DNA of 10,553 nucleotides from a bacterium UBP1_UBA4783 (GCA_002403075.1 DHHB01000053.1:1-10553), one strand, 5' to 3'; positions 1-6,097 are shown, counted from the stretch's first letter. The notes: a model not told the origin generated them from the sequence alone. Numbers and translations: made by a program.

Positions 1-175
1 CGCCGAGCGCTTCGAGCGCGCTTCGGATCGAGCCTTCGATCTGTTCGCCGAAGAGGTCCTGCACCGAGCTCTTGAGCGCGACGGCGATCCCGCCGCTCTC
101 TCGCGCGCGCAGGGTGAGCGTGATGTCGCTTTTCTGCTCCGCCCTGCCGACGCGCGTTTCCTTCACATCAGCCAT
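1..175 (-). CDS. citD: Citrate lyase acyl carrier protein (gamma subunit), 5' part
   Basis: Only the first 58 residues are in the window; the C-terminus runs off the left edge. In citrate lyase CitD carries the acetyl/citryl thioester on a phosphoribosyl-dephospho-CoA arm and shuttles it between the transferase (CitF) and lyase (CitE) subunits. The visible N-terminus begins MADVKETRVGRAEQKSD. Ser16 within KSD matches the SSD/SGD serine that bears the prosthetic group in known CitD proteins. The segment LKSSVQDLFGEQIEGSIRSA (residues 34-53) matches the conserved CitD stretch INSSVEKQFGDAIRTTI. The ATG is preceded by a modest GGAAGTGAG ribosome site. The gene is transcribed away from the thiolase operon, so any citEF would lie to the left, outside the window. 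The family call is fairly firm from motif matching; whether the complex uses citrate, citramalate or another substrate is unknown. Confidence 0.8.
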   Translation of the reverse strand, partial: MADVKETRVGRAEQKSDITLTLRARESGGIAVALKSSVQDLFGEQIEGSIRSALEALG

Positions 176-543
176 GGCTCACTTCCGTCGGAAAAGGAGG
201 AAAAGGCCCCATCGGCCGTCCGCCGTCTGGAGCCGCAATGAATCCCGGCAACCGTATCGTCCTGTCGTCACAACCCATACAGTATAGCAGAATCTACCGC
301 ATTTGTGGGGGGATGTCAAAAGGCGTCCGCCGAGCCTTCGCCGATCGCCCCGAAACGAATGGGGCCGCGCAATGCGAGGGATCGCGACCGGGCATCCAAA
401 CGTCGCGCCCCCGCGCTTTCCCCTTTGTTCCCCCCCTTTTCTGTTGCGCCATAGCGGAATTTGTGAGACAATTCGCCAGCGCTTTTTCCCTGTAACCGAG
501 CAATCGAACGTCTCTTCCGCGCTTTAACCGAAGAGGTGAGGGT
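176..543. promoter_or_regulatory. Divergent citD / thiolase-operon control region
   Basis: This 368-base gap holds no credible gene. On the minus strand a TATACT -10-like hexamer lies at 281-286, about 105 bases upstream of citD, without a convincing -35. On the plus strand a weak pair, TTGCGC (444-449), 17-base spacer, GACAAT (467-472), could start the thiolase mRNA about 65 bases before its ATG. A dyad with arms GAATT and AATTC spans 457-474 and overlaps that -10. A short TTCCG-T-CGGAA dyad sits at 182-192, just upstream of citD. All are by-eye matches; only the divergent layout is certain. Confidence 0.4.
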
Positions 544-1695
544 ATGGTGAAACGAGTCGCAATCGTCGGCATCGGGACGACGGGCTTCCGGCCCGTGACG
601 CCCGATGTCAGCTTCCGGGAGCTCATCTTCGAGGCCGCCCGGAAGGCCTACTCCGACGCCGGGATCGAGCCGAGCGAGATCGGCGGCTTCGTCACGGCCG
701 CGGAGGACTTCCTCGAGGGCTACAGCATCGCCGACGAGTACTGCCCCGATCAGATCGGCGCGGTCCTCAAACCGACGCAGACGATCCCGGGCGATTTCCT
801 GCACGCACTCGCCACGGGCTACATGATGATCATGACGGGCGCCTTCAAGACCGTCGCGATCGAGGCGCACAGCAAGGCCTCGAACGTGAAGACGATCGAC
901 GACATGATGGGGTTCGCGCTCGATCCGGTCTACAACCGCCCGCTCCGCGAGACGCCGCACGCGATCGCGGGGCTCGAGATGACGCGGTACATGTTCGAGA
1001 CGTGCACCTCCTCCGAGCAGTGCGCCAAGGTGGTCGTGAAGAACCGCGGCAACGCGATGCGGAATCCGTACGCGGCGTTCGCCGCCGAGCTCACGGAGAA
1101 GGACGTGCTCGGGAGCGAGCCCGTCTCGCTCCCGCTCCACCGGCTCGACATCGCGCAGCACGCCGACGGCGCCGTCGTCGCCGTTCTCGCCGACGACCAG
1201 ACGGCGCAGGCGCTCGGCGGCACGCCGATCTGGATCGACGGCATCGGCTGGTGCACCGACACGCCGACCCTCGAGATGCGCGACTGGGGCGAGGCCGCCT
1301 ACGCGCGCATCGCGGCCGAGATGGCGTACCGGATGGCGGGGATCGCGAATCCGCGCGGCCTCGTCGACTTCGCCGAGATCTGCGACGAGTACTCGTACAA
1401 GGAGCTCCAGCACATGGAAGCCCTCAAGTTCTGCAACCGCGGCGAGGCGGCCGATATGCTCGAGAGCGGCGCCACGTCCCTGCAGGGCGAGCTGCCCGTC
1501 AACATCTCGGGCGGCGCGCTCGGCGTCGGCCACCTCTTCGAGGCCTCCGGCGCCCACAAGATCCTCGAGCTCGTCGAGCAGCTCCGCGGCCACGCGGGCG
1601 CGCGCCAGATTCCCGACGTGAATATCGGCCTCGCGCAGGTCTGGCGCGGCGTTCCGACCGCCACGGGGGCGGTCGCCATCCTTTCGAACATGTAG
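544..1695 (+). CDS. Thiolase-fold acyl-CoA enzyme A, no nucleophilic Cys
   Basis: A 383-residue protein of the SCP2/archaeal-type thiolase superfamily, normal length. It starts VAIVGIGTTGF (residues 5-15) and carries VKNRGNAMRNPYAAF (165-179), LHRLDIAQHADGA (198-210) and the C-terminal ISGGALGVGHLFEASG loop (321-336) with His330. The segment where the catalytic cysteine normally sits reads IPGDFLHALATG (81-92): alignment puts Pro82 at the nucleophile position, and there is no Cys between residues 67 and 154. The enzyme is therefore unlikely to do classical thiolysis. Tyrosines in EYSYKEL (282-288) lie where the family's active-site region begins and could serve as acid/base groups, as tyrosines are thought to in the aldolase Ltp2. 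It is the first gene of a four-gene operon; GAGGTGAG lies just before the ATG. Annotation pipelines would probably call it acetyl-CoA acetyltransferase; I think that name misleads. Confidence 0.9.
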   Translation: MVKRVAIVGIGTTGFRPVTPDVSFRELIFEAARKAYSDAGIEPSEIGGFVTAAEDFLEGYSIADEYCPDQIGAVLKPTQTIPGDFLHALATGYMMIMTGAFKTVAIEAHSKASNVKTIDDMMGFALDPVYNRPLRETPHAIAGLEMTRYMFETCTSSEQCAKVVVKNRGNAMRNPYAAFAAELTEKDVLGSEPVSLPLHRLDIAQHADGAVVAVLADDQTAQALGGTPIWIDGIGWCTDTPTLEMRDWGEAAYARIAAEMAYRMAGIANPRGLVDFAEICDEYSYKELQHMEALKFCNRGEAADMLESGATSLQGELPVNISGGALGVGHLFEASGAHKILELVEQLRGHAGARQIPDVNIGLAQVWRGVPTATGAVAILSNM

Positions 1696-1708
1696 GAGGT
1701 CTTCCGCA
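1692..1708 (+). promoter_or_regulatory. Strong RBS overlapping the upstream stop codon
   Basis: AGGAGGT at 1694-1700 shares bases with the TAG stop of enzyme A and lies 8 bases before the ATG of enzyme B. This fixes the second start and suggests translational coupling of the two paralogues. Confidence 0.8.
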
Positions 1709-2872
1709 ATGGGAATGAGGAAAGTAGCGATCGTCGGCGCCGGCATCACGAAGTTCGTCCGCCGGGCGCAGGAGACGGGAAAGGAGCTCTCGTGGCAGGC
1801 CTCGAAGATGGCGCTCGACTCCTGCGGCCTTACGCTCGATGACGTCGAGGCGGTCACCCTCGGCACGGCGCCGGACGCCTTCGACGGCGTCCACATGAAG
1901 GGCGAATACCTCGCCGACGGCGCGGGCGCGTTTCGAAAGCCGTACATGCGCCACTACGTCGGCGGCGGCACGGGCGTGTTCAGCCCCATTCACGGCTGGT
2001 TCCACGTGGCGAGCGGGTTGGCGGACATCGTGCTCGTCGTGGCGGAGGAGAAGATGTCCTCGTGCCACCCGCATCCGCAGGGCGCCTTTCTCACGATCTT
2101 CGACCACACCACCGAGCAGCCCCTGAAACCCACGCTCATCTGGATCTTCGCCCTCGAGATGAACCGGTACATGAGCACTTACGGCATCACGAAGGCGGAC
2201 ATCGCGCGCGTATCGGTCAAGAACAAGGGGAACGCCCTCGACCACCCCTCGGCGCAGGTCGCCGAGAAGATCACCGTCGAGGACGTCCTCAACAGCGAAA
2301 CCCTCTGCTGGCCGGTGAACCGGCTCGACATCAGCCCGGCCTCGGACGGCGCGGCGGCCGTCGTGCTCGCGAGCGAGCGCGTCGCGCGGCGCCTCACCGA
2401 CAAACCGGTGTGGATCGACGGCGTCGGCTTCTCGATCGACACGGCCTACTGGGCCACGCGCGACCTCAGCTACCCGCGCTACGTCGAGACGGCCGCGCGG
2501 ATGGCGTACGACATGGCGGGGATCAAGGAGCCGCACAAGGAGATCCACGTCGCCGAGCCGTACGACCCGTTCGACTACAAGGAGCTCCATCACATGGAGG
2601 GCCTCATGCTCTGCCCGCGCGGCGAGGCGGCCCGCCTCACCGCCGAGGGGTACACGGCGCGCGACGGCAACCTTCCGATCTGCCCGTCGGGCGGCGCGCT
2701 CGGCGTCGGGAACCCGATCGCGGCGACGGGCCTCATGAAGATCATCGAGATCTTCCTCCAGCTCCGAGGCGAGGCGGGCAAGCGGCAGGTGCCGGGCCGG
2801 CCGCGCTGCGGCCTCGCGCAGGCGTGGGGCGATCTCATGCAGATGGGCACCGTCGTCGTGATGAGGATATGA
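1709..2872 (+). CDS. Thiolase-fold acyl-CoA enzyme B, lacks Cys and His
   Basis: A 387-residue paralogue of the preceding gene with the same superfamily marks: VAIVGAGITKF (6-16), VSVKNKGNALDHPSAQ (168-183), VNRLDISPASDGAAAVVL (203-220) and SGGALGVGNPIAATG (327-341). In the nucleophile segment YVGGGTGVFSPIHGW (83-97) a glycine takes the place of cysteine, and no Cys occurs between residues 39 and 119. The usual GH of the C-terminal active-site loop is GN (Asn335), so two catalytic residues are missing. PFDYKEL (287-293) repeats the YKEL block of the first protein. It may be the structural or CoA-binding half of a heterodimer with enzyme A, or carry a different active site. The conserved fold motifs and clean reading frame argue against simple decay. 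The start is fixed by the AGGAGGT at 1694-1700; MGMRKVAIVG leaves Met3 as a less likely alternative. Confidence 0.9.
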   Translation: MGMRKVAIVGAGITKFVRRAQETGKELSWQASKMALDSCGLTLDDVEAVTLGTAPDAFDGVHMKGEYLADGAGAFRKPYMRHYVGGGTGVFSPIHGWFHVASGLADIVLVVAEEKMSSCHPHPQGAFLTIFDHTTEQPLKPTLIWIFALEMNRYMSTYGITKADIARVSVKNKGNALDHPSAQVAEKITVEDVLNSETLCWPVNRLDISPASDGAAAVVLASERVARRLTDKPVWIDGVGFSIDTAYWATRDLSYPRYVETAARMAYDMAGIKEPHKEIHVAEPYDPFDYKELHHMEGLMLCPRGEAARLTAEGYTARDGNLPICPSGGALGVGNPIAATGLMKIIEIFLQLRGEAGKRQVPGRPRCGLAQAWGDLMQMGTVVVMRI

Positions 2873-2891
2873 CGCAAAGGAGACACGCTCT

Positions 2892-3494
2892 ATGAAGCTC
2901 GAAGATTACGAACTCGGCGGCACGCACCTGCGATCTTCCGATTTCGAGAAGGGAAAGGTGCTCACGACCGCCTGGCAGCCGAACCTCGCGTACGCGTGGG
3001 ACAACGGCGTCGCGATCGGCCGCTACCTCGCCGAACTCAAGGAGGGGCGCATCGTCGCCCGCGTGTGCCATTCGTGCAATCGGATCATGATCCCGCCGCG
3101 GATGTTCTGCGAGCTCTGCTTCAAGCCCACCGACGAATGGCGATACGTGAAGGACACGGGCACGGTGAACACCTTCAGCGTCGCCCACGTCAACTGGGAC
3201 GCCTCGCGCCGCGGTCCCAAGGAGCCGCCGCTCATCCCCGCGGTGATCGAGATCGACGGCGCATCCCCCGGCATGGGCATCCTGCACATGCTCGGCGGCG
3301 TCAGCCCGAATGGCATAACGGTCGGCATGCGCGTCGAGGCCGTTTGGAAAAAGCCCGGGGAGCGCACGGGCGCCATCACGGACATCCTCTATTTCAAGCC
3401 GATCCGCGCGGCCGCGGCGAAGAGTCCGCGCGCGGCAGGCAAGGCGAAGGCGGGCCGCAAGCCCGCGGCCACACGCGCGCGCTCGAAACGCTAG
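2892..3494 (+). CDS. DUF35 zinc-ribbon/OB-fold partner protein 1
   Basis: A 200-residue DUF35 family protein: an N-terminal helical region, a zinc ribbon with Cys59, Cys62, Cys73 and Cys76 (CHSC, ten residues, CELC, including the family PPR), then an OB-fold ending near residue 170. DUF35 proteins are non-catalytic partners of thiolase-fold enzymes, as in BbsA/BbsB, PhlB/PhlC and archaeal thiolase/HMG-CoA synthase, where the OB domain helps hold the acyl-CoA. Its place directly behind two thiolase-fold genes fits that role. Unusual is the last 30 residues (171-200), rich in Ala, Lys and Arg, with 11 basic residues, resembling a disordered cationic tail; its paralogue lacks it. AAAGGAG (2876-2882) nine bases upstream fixes the start. 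Confidence 0.9.
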   Translation: MKLEDYELGGTHLRSSDFEKGKVLTTAWQPNLAYAWDNGVAIGRYLAELKEGRIVARVCHSCNRIMIPPRMFCELCFKPTDEWRYVKDTGTVNTFSVAHVNWDASRRGPKEPPLIPAVIEIDGASPGMGILHMLGGVSPNGITVGMRVEAVWKKPGERTGAITDILYFKPIRAAAAKSPRAAGKAKAGRKPAATRARSKR

Positions 3495-3500
3495 CCCGGC

Positions 3501-3508
3501 GGAGGTGA
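3501..3508 (+). promoter_or_regulatory. RBS for DUF35 protein 2
   Basis: GGAGGTGA, a near-perfect anti-16S match, lies six bases before ATG 3515 and picks this start over the overlapping frame that opens at 3505. Confidence 0.8.
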
Positions 3509-3514
3509 ATCGAA

Positions 3515-3994
3515 ATGTCAATCTCGGAAAAGATAACGAAGACGACGACGCCGACCTACTGGGAGGGCGAGATTCCGGTCAACTACATCTACACCTTCGG
3601 CCTCGCGGGCGAGGCGTTCTTCCGGGCGATCAAGGACAAAGGCACGTTCCTCGCGACGCGATGCGAGGAATGCGAAGTGACCTTCGTTCCGCCCAAGGCG
3701 TACTGCGACCGCTGCTTCGAGAAGCTCGAGAAGTACGTCGACGTCGGCACGACGGGATACGTCGAAACCTACACGGTGACCTTCAGGAACATGGACGGCT
3801 CCGCCAAGAAGCTGCCCCGCATCCTCGCCATGGTGAGGATCGACGGCACCGACGGCGGGATTATCCATTACCTTCAGGGGATCCCGTTCGACGAGGTGGC
3901 CATCGGGATGCCCGTGCAGGCGATCCTGAAGCCGAAGGCCGAGCGCGTCGGAGGGATCGAGGACATCGTGGGGTTCGGGCCGCCGAAGAGATAG
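3515..3994 (+). CDS. DUF35 zinc-ribbon/OB-fold partner protein 2
   Basis: A 159-residue DUF35 protein of typical length, last gene of the thiolase-fold operon. The zinc ribbon uses Cys50, Cys53, Cys64 and Cys67 (CEEC, ten residues with VPPK, CDRC). Before it lies an amphipathic stretch containing YTFGLAGEAFFRAIKDKG (26-43), the helical hairpin that docks DUF35 proteins onto their thiolase-fold partner in known complexes. After it comes the OB-fold, from YVETYTVTF (82-90) to GGIEDIVGF (146-154). It is paralogous to DUF35 protein 1 but has a different N-terminus and no basic tail, so each DUF35 protein may pair with one of the two thiolase-fold proteins. The pairing is inference; the family assignment is secure. 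Confidence 0.9.
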   Translation: MSISEKITKTTTPTYWEGEIPVNYIYTFGLAGEAFFRAIKDKGTFLATRCEECEVTFVPPKAYCDRCFEKLEKYVDVGTTGYVETYTVTFRNMDGSAKKLPRILAMVRIDGTDGGIIHYLQGIPFDEVAIGMPVQAILKPKAERVGGIEDIVGFGPPKR

Positions 3995-4086
3995 CGCCAG
4001 TTCGAAACGCCGGCGGCCCCCCATCGTGCGCGGCGCCCCCGCCGCCCCGCACGACCTCCACTGGGCCGGCCGGCCGCCCCGAAACA

Positions 4087-4124
4087 AAAGTACGCCGGAG
4101 CATGGCGCTCCGGCGTACTTTCTT
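4087..4124 (+). terminator. Intrinsic terminator of the thiolase/DUF35 operon
   Basis: A perfect 15-bp inverted repeat, AAAGTACGCCGGAGC at 4087-4101 and its complement at 4107-4121 with a five-base loop, is followed by TTTCTTT on the plus strand. On the minus strand it is followed by CTTTTGTTTC, so it could act in both directions. It lies about 90 bases after the last operon stop codon. Confidence 0.88.
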
Positions 4125-4150
4125 TGCCCCAACTCAGGGCCACACCGAAG

Positions 4151-4188
4151 AAAACGAAGGATGGGCTTCCACCGCGAGCCCATCCTTC
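4151..4188 (-). terminator. Intrinsic terminator of the candidate RNA
   Basis: A perfect 12-bp stem (GAAGGATGGGCT at 4156-4167 and its complement at 4177-4188, nine-base loop) is followed on the minus strand by GTTTTCTTC. The T-tract lies on the minus-strand side only, which sets the transcription direction of this locus. Confidence 0.78.
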
Positions 4189-4345
4189 TCGTGAGTCCCG
4201 AAGGGTTAGATCAGGGGTGCGATCCTGCTGCTTCTGCCGCCTTCGGCTCTCTGCGCTACACAAGCCTTCCTGACGATGGGGGTCCCCGAACCCTTTTCCA
4301 ACACTGTAACCGCGGGCTCTGGAAAGGCACACAGTAGCGCTATCG
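4151..4345 (-). ncRNA. Candidate free-standing structured RNA, family not recognised
   Basis: The stretch between the operon terminator and pyk is rich in pairing and ends in an intrinsic terminator on the minus strand. Read in that sense, domain 1 is closed by GCGCTAC (4334-4340) with GTAGCGC (4253-4259), then by GCCTTTCC (4321-4328) with GGAAGGC (4264-4270) carrying one bulged base. Domain 2 is closed by CCGAAGG (4240-4246) with CCTTCGG (4198-4204) and an outer GAG/CTC. The terminator follows at once. An AT-rich block lies just upstream of the first stem. No minus-strand gene follows for several kilobases, so it is not an evident leader or riboswitch; a trans-acting RNA is more likely. I saw no SRP, tmRNA, RNase P or common riboswitch core. 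The 5' end is approximate. Confidence 0.5.
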
Positions 4346-4378
4346 AATAACCTAATTATCATAATTCATGCCAATTCA
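4341..4378 (-). promoter_or_regulatory. AT-rich promoter candidate for the structured RNA
   Basis: In a GC-rich window this block is strikingly AT-rich. On the minus strand it holds TTGGCA (4369-4374), five of six matches to a -35 box, and the overlapping -10-like hexamers TATGAT (4358-4363) and GATAAT (4355-4360). TTGGCA and these hexamers are too close to form a standard pair, and the sequence 17-18 bases after TTGGCA is a poor -10. Promoter activity is likely from position and composition; its exact boxes are not settled. Confidence 0.35.
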
Positions 4379-4597
4379 GCCGGTTGCGTTCGGAGTGAAA
4401 AACGGGGCGATCGGGGGCCGTTCGAGGGGGCGGGCGGCTACCCGTTAACTTATTGTTATATCGTATCTTAACTGATCGCGAGGCGGCCCGGAGCGGCTGA
4501 TTGCGACCCGCCTCGAGGCAACTTCTTCGAAACTCGGCGATTTCGAGAGTCGATTAAATTACTTTACAGAACGGGTGGATGCGTAAAGAATGTTTCC
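4379..4597. other. Non-coding stretch 3' of pyruvate kinase
   Basis: No gene seen. It contains an 8-bp GC-rich dyad, CGAGGCGG (4479-4486) with CCGCCTCG (4508-4515), loop 21, without a T-tract. There is also a 6-bp dyad CTTTAC (4562-4567) with GTAAAG (4583-4588) just after the pyk stop codon, and an AT-rich block at 4445-4473 bounded by GTTAA and TTAAC. None is a convincing pyk terminator, so pyk transcripts may run on into the structured-RNA locus. Confidence 0.4.
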
Positions 4598-6010
4598 TCA
4601 TATATAGACGAGATGGACGGTGTTTGTTTGGCTCTTCTCCCCCAAGGGGATACCGGCCGTGAGGACGACCCTGCCCCCTATCCCGGCCGCTCGGAGCTTC
4701 TCCCGCGCGGCCGCGAATATCTCGTCCGTCCGCTCGAGACGGGAGACGGGGATCGCGATCGCGCCCCAGAGGAGGCCCATTTGGCGGATCACCGCCGGGT
4801 TGTTCGTGAGGGCGACGACGGGGGCGGGATAACGGTGTCTCGCGACGAATCGGGCCGTTCTCCCCGAGTGCGTGAGGCAGGCGATCGCGTGCGCCCGCAT
4901 CGATCGGGCCATCTCCACCGCGCCGGCGCTCGCCATCTCGGCGAGCTGACCGGCCCCGCGGCCGCCCGCCGGAGCGAGCGCGGCGCCGCGGCATTCTACG
5001 CCGGAGGCGCGCGCGTACTCCTCCGCCCGCGCGGCGATCCGCGCCATCATCGAGGCGCTCTTCACGGGGAACTGGCCGGTCGCCGTCTCAGCCGAGAGCA
5101 TGAGCGCGTCCGCGCCGTCGAGCACCGCGTTCGCCACGTCGCTCGCCTCTGCGCGCGTCGGACGCTCCGAGGCGACCATCGACTCGAGCATCTGCGTCGC
5201 GACGATGACCGGCTTCGCGCGCTCGCGCGCGAGCGCGACGATACCCTTCTGGCGCGCCGGCACGTCCTCCGGCGGGATCTCGACGCCGAGATCCCCCCGC
5301 GCCACCATGATCCCATCGGCGGCGTCGACGATCGCCTCGATCCGGTCGAGCGCTTCCCGCTTCTCGATCTTCGCGATCAGCATCGCCGGAGAGCCGTGCG
5401 CGTCCACGATCTTACGCGCCCGGGCCACGTCCGCGGCGCTCCGAACGAAGGAGAGGGCGACGGCGTCGACGCCGAGGGTGAGGCCGAACGCGAGATCGCC
5501 GCGGTCCTTCTCCGTGAGAGAGGCGCCTCCGACGCGGGCGCCGGGGATGTTGAGCCCCTTGCGCGAGGTGAGAATCCCCCCGTCCGCGACGCGGCAGCGG
5601 ACGTCCGTCCGCGAGATCGATTCGACGACGAGATGGATCGTGCCGTCCGAGAGATAGATGTCGTCTCCGGCGTCGACCTCGCGCGGGAGGCGGGGGTACG
5701 CCACGTGCGCGCCTCGCTCGTCCCCCTCGATCTCGCGCGTCGTGAGAACGAAGATCTCGCCGTCGCGAAGCCTCGCCCTACCGCCCCGCATCTCGCCGAC
5801 GCGGATCTTGGGCCCGGCGAGATCCTGCAGGATCGTGAGCTCAGGGGAGAGACGGCGGAGCGTCTCGTACACCGCGCGGTGCTCCGCCCGCGTCCCGTGG
5901 GAGAAGTTGAGCCGCGCCGTGTCCATGCCGGCCTCGATGAGCGCGGCGAGGGTTTTGCGGTCGCGGCACGCGGGCCCAATCGTGCAGACTATCTTCGCGA
6001 ATCGTTTCAC
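4598..6010 (-). CDS. pyk: Pyruvate kinase
   Basis: A complete 470-residue pyruvate kinase, which converts phosphoenolpyruvate and ADP to pyruvate and ATP in the last step of glycolysis. Seen in order: KIVCTIGPA (6-14); ARLNFSHG (32-39), whose Asn and Ser bind the monovalent cation; QDLAGPKIR (62-70); the B domain to about residue 160; the signature MLIAKIEKREAL (210-221) with catalytic Lys214 and metal ligand Glu216; MVARGDLGVEIP (235-246) with Asp240; ATQMLESM (271-278); and PTRAEASDVANAVLDGAD (284-301). The C-terminal domain ends in GEKSQTNTVHLVYI. No phosphotransfer domain is fused on. The start is GTG at 6008-6010, chosen because GGAGGTGA (6014-6021) precedes it and the first conserved motif begins at residue 6. 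It is monocistronic and divergent from the glycosyltransferase gene. Confidence 0.97.
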   Translation of the reverse strand: MKRFAKIVCTIGPACRDRKTLAALIEAGMDTARLNFSHGTRAEHRAVYETLRRLSPELTILQDLAGPKIRVGEMRGGRARLRDGEIFVLTTREIEGDERGAHVAYPRLPREVDAGDDIYLSDGTIHLVVESISRTDVRCRVADGGILTSRKGLNIPGARVGGASLTEKDRGDLAFGLTLGVDAVALSFVRSAADVARARKIVDAHGSPAMLIAKIEKREALDRIEAIVDAADGIMVARGDLGVEIPPEDVPARQKGIVALARERAKPVIVATQMLESMVASERPTRAEASDVANAVLDGADALMLSAETATGQFPVKSASMMARIAARAEEYARASGVECRGAALAPAGGRGAGQLAEMASAGAVEMARSMRAHAIACLTHSGRTARFVARHRYPAPVVALTNNPAVIRQMGLLWGAIAIPVSRLERTDEIFAAAREKLRAAGIGGRVVLTAGIPLGEKSQTNTVHLVYI

Positions 6011-6022
6011 GTCTCACCTCCG

Positions 6023-6040
6023 CGGCGCCGAGAGGCGCCG
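6023..6040 (-). promoter_or_regulatory. Hairpin at the 5' end of the pyk mRNA
   Basis: CGGCGCC (6023-6029) and GGCGCCG (6034-6040) form a perfect 7-bp stem with a four-base loop. It sits only two bases upstream of the pyk ribosome site and within a few bases of the predicted transcription start. It may protect the mRNA 5' end or modulate ribosome access. Confidence 0.55.
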
Positions 6041-6049
6041 TCCGCCGCA

Positions 6050-6078
6050 ATTGTAGGCCGCAATCGCCTTGCGTTCAA
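6050..6078 (-). promoter_or_regulatory. Sigma70-type promoter of pyk
   Basis: On the minus strand TTGAAC (6073-6078) and TACAAT (6050-6055) are separated by exactly 17 bases, with four and five of six consensus matches. The predicted start near 6043 leaves a leader of about 33 bases. It is the best housekeeping-type promoter in the window. Confidence 0.7.
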
Positions 6079-6097
6079 GCCTCCGTTGTGTTACATA
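6069..6097 (+). promoter_or_regulatory. Weak promoter candidate for the glycosyltransferase operon
   Basis: TTGCGT (6069-6074), 17 bases, TACATA (6092-6097) on the plus strand overlaps the -35 of the divergent pyk promoter. Three of six matches in each box; supported mainly by position. Confidence 0.3.

Noticed and set aside
316..1947. 543-codon open frame on the minus strand across the first thiolase gene
   Set aside because: It is antisense to two proteins with clear family motifs, its composition is Arg/Ala/Val/Asp-rich as expected for shadows in GC-rich DNA, and it crosses the intergenic region without a ribosome site.
4198..4250. SRP RNA-like string GGCAGAAGCAGCAGG in the candidate RNA
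   Set aside because: The invariant SRP apical core (GGTCAGG ... CCGGAAGG ... AGCAGCC) is not present and the overall fold is not one long hairpin.
4355..4374. Possible sigma-54 site starting TGGCA upstream of the candidate RNA
   Set aside because: There is no GC dinucleotide at the required -12 spacing.
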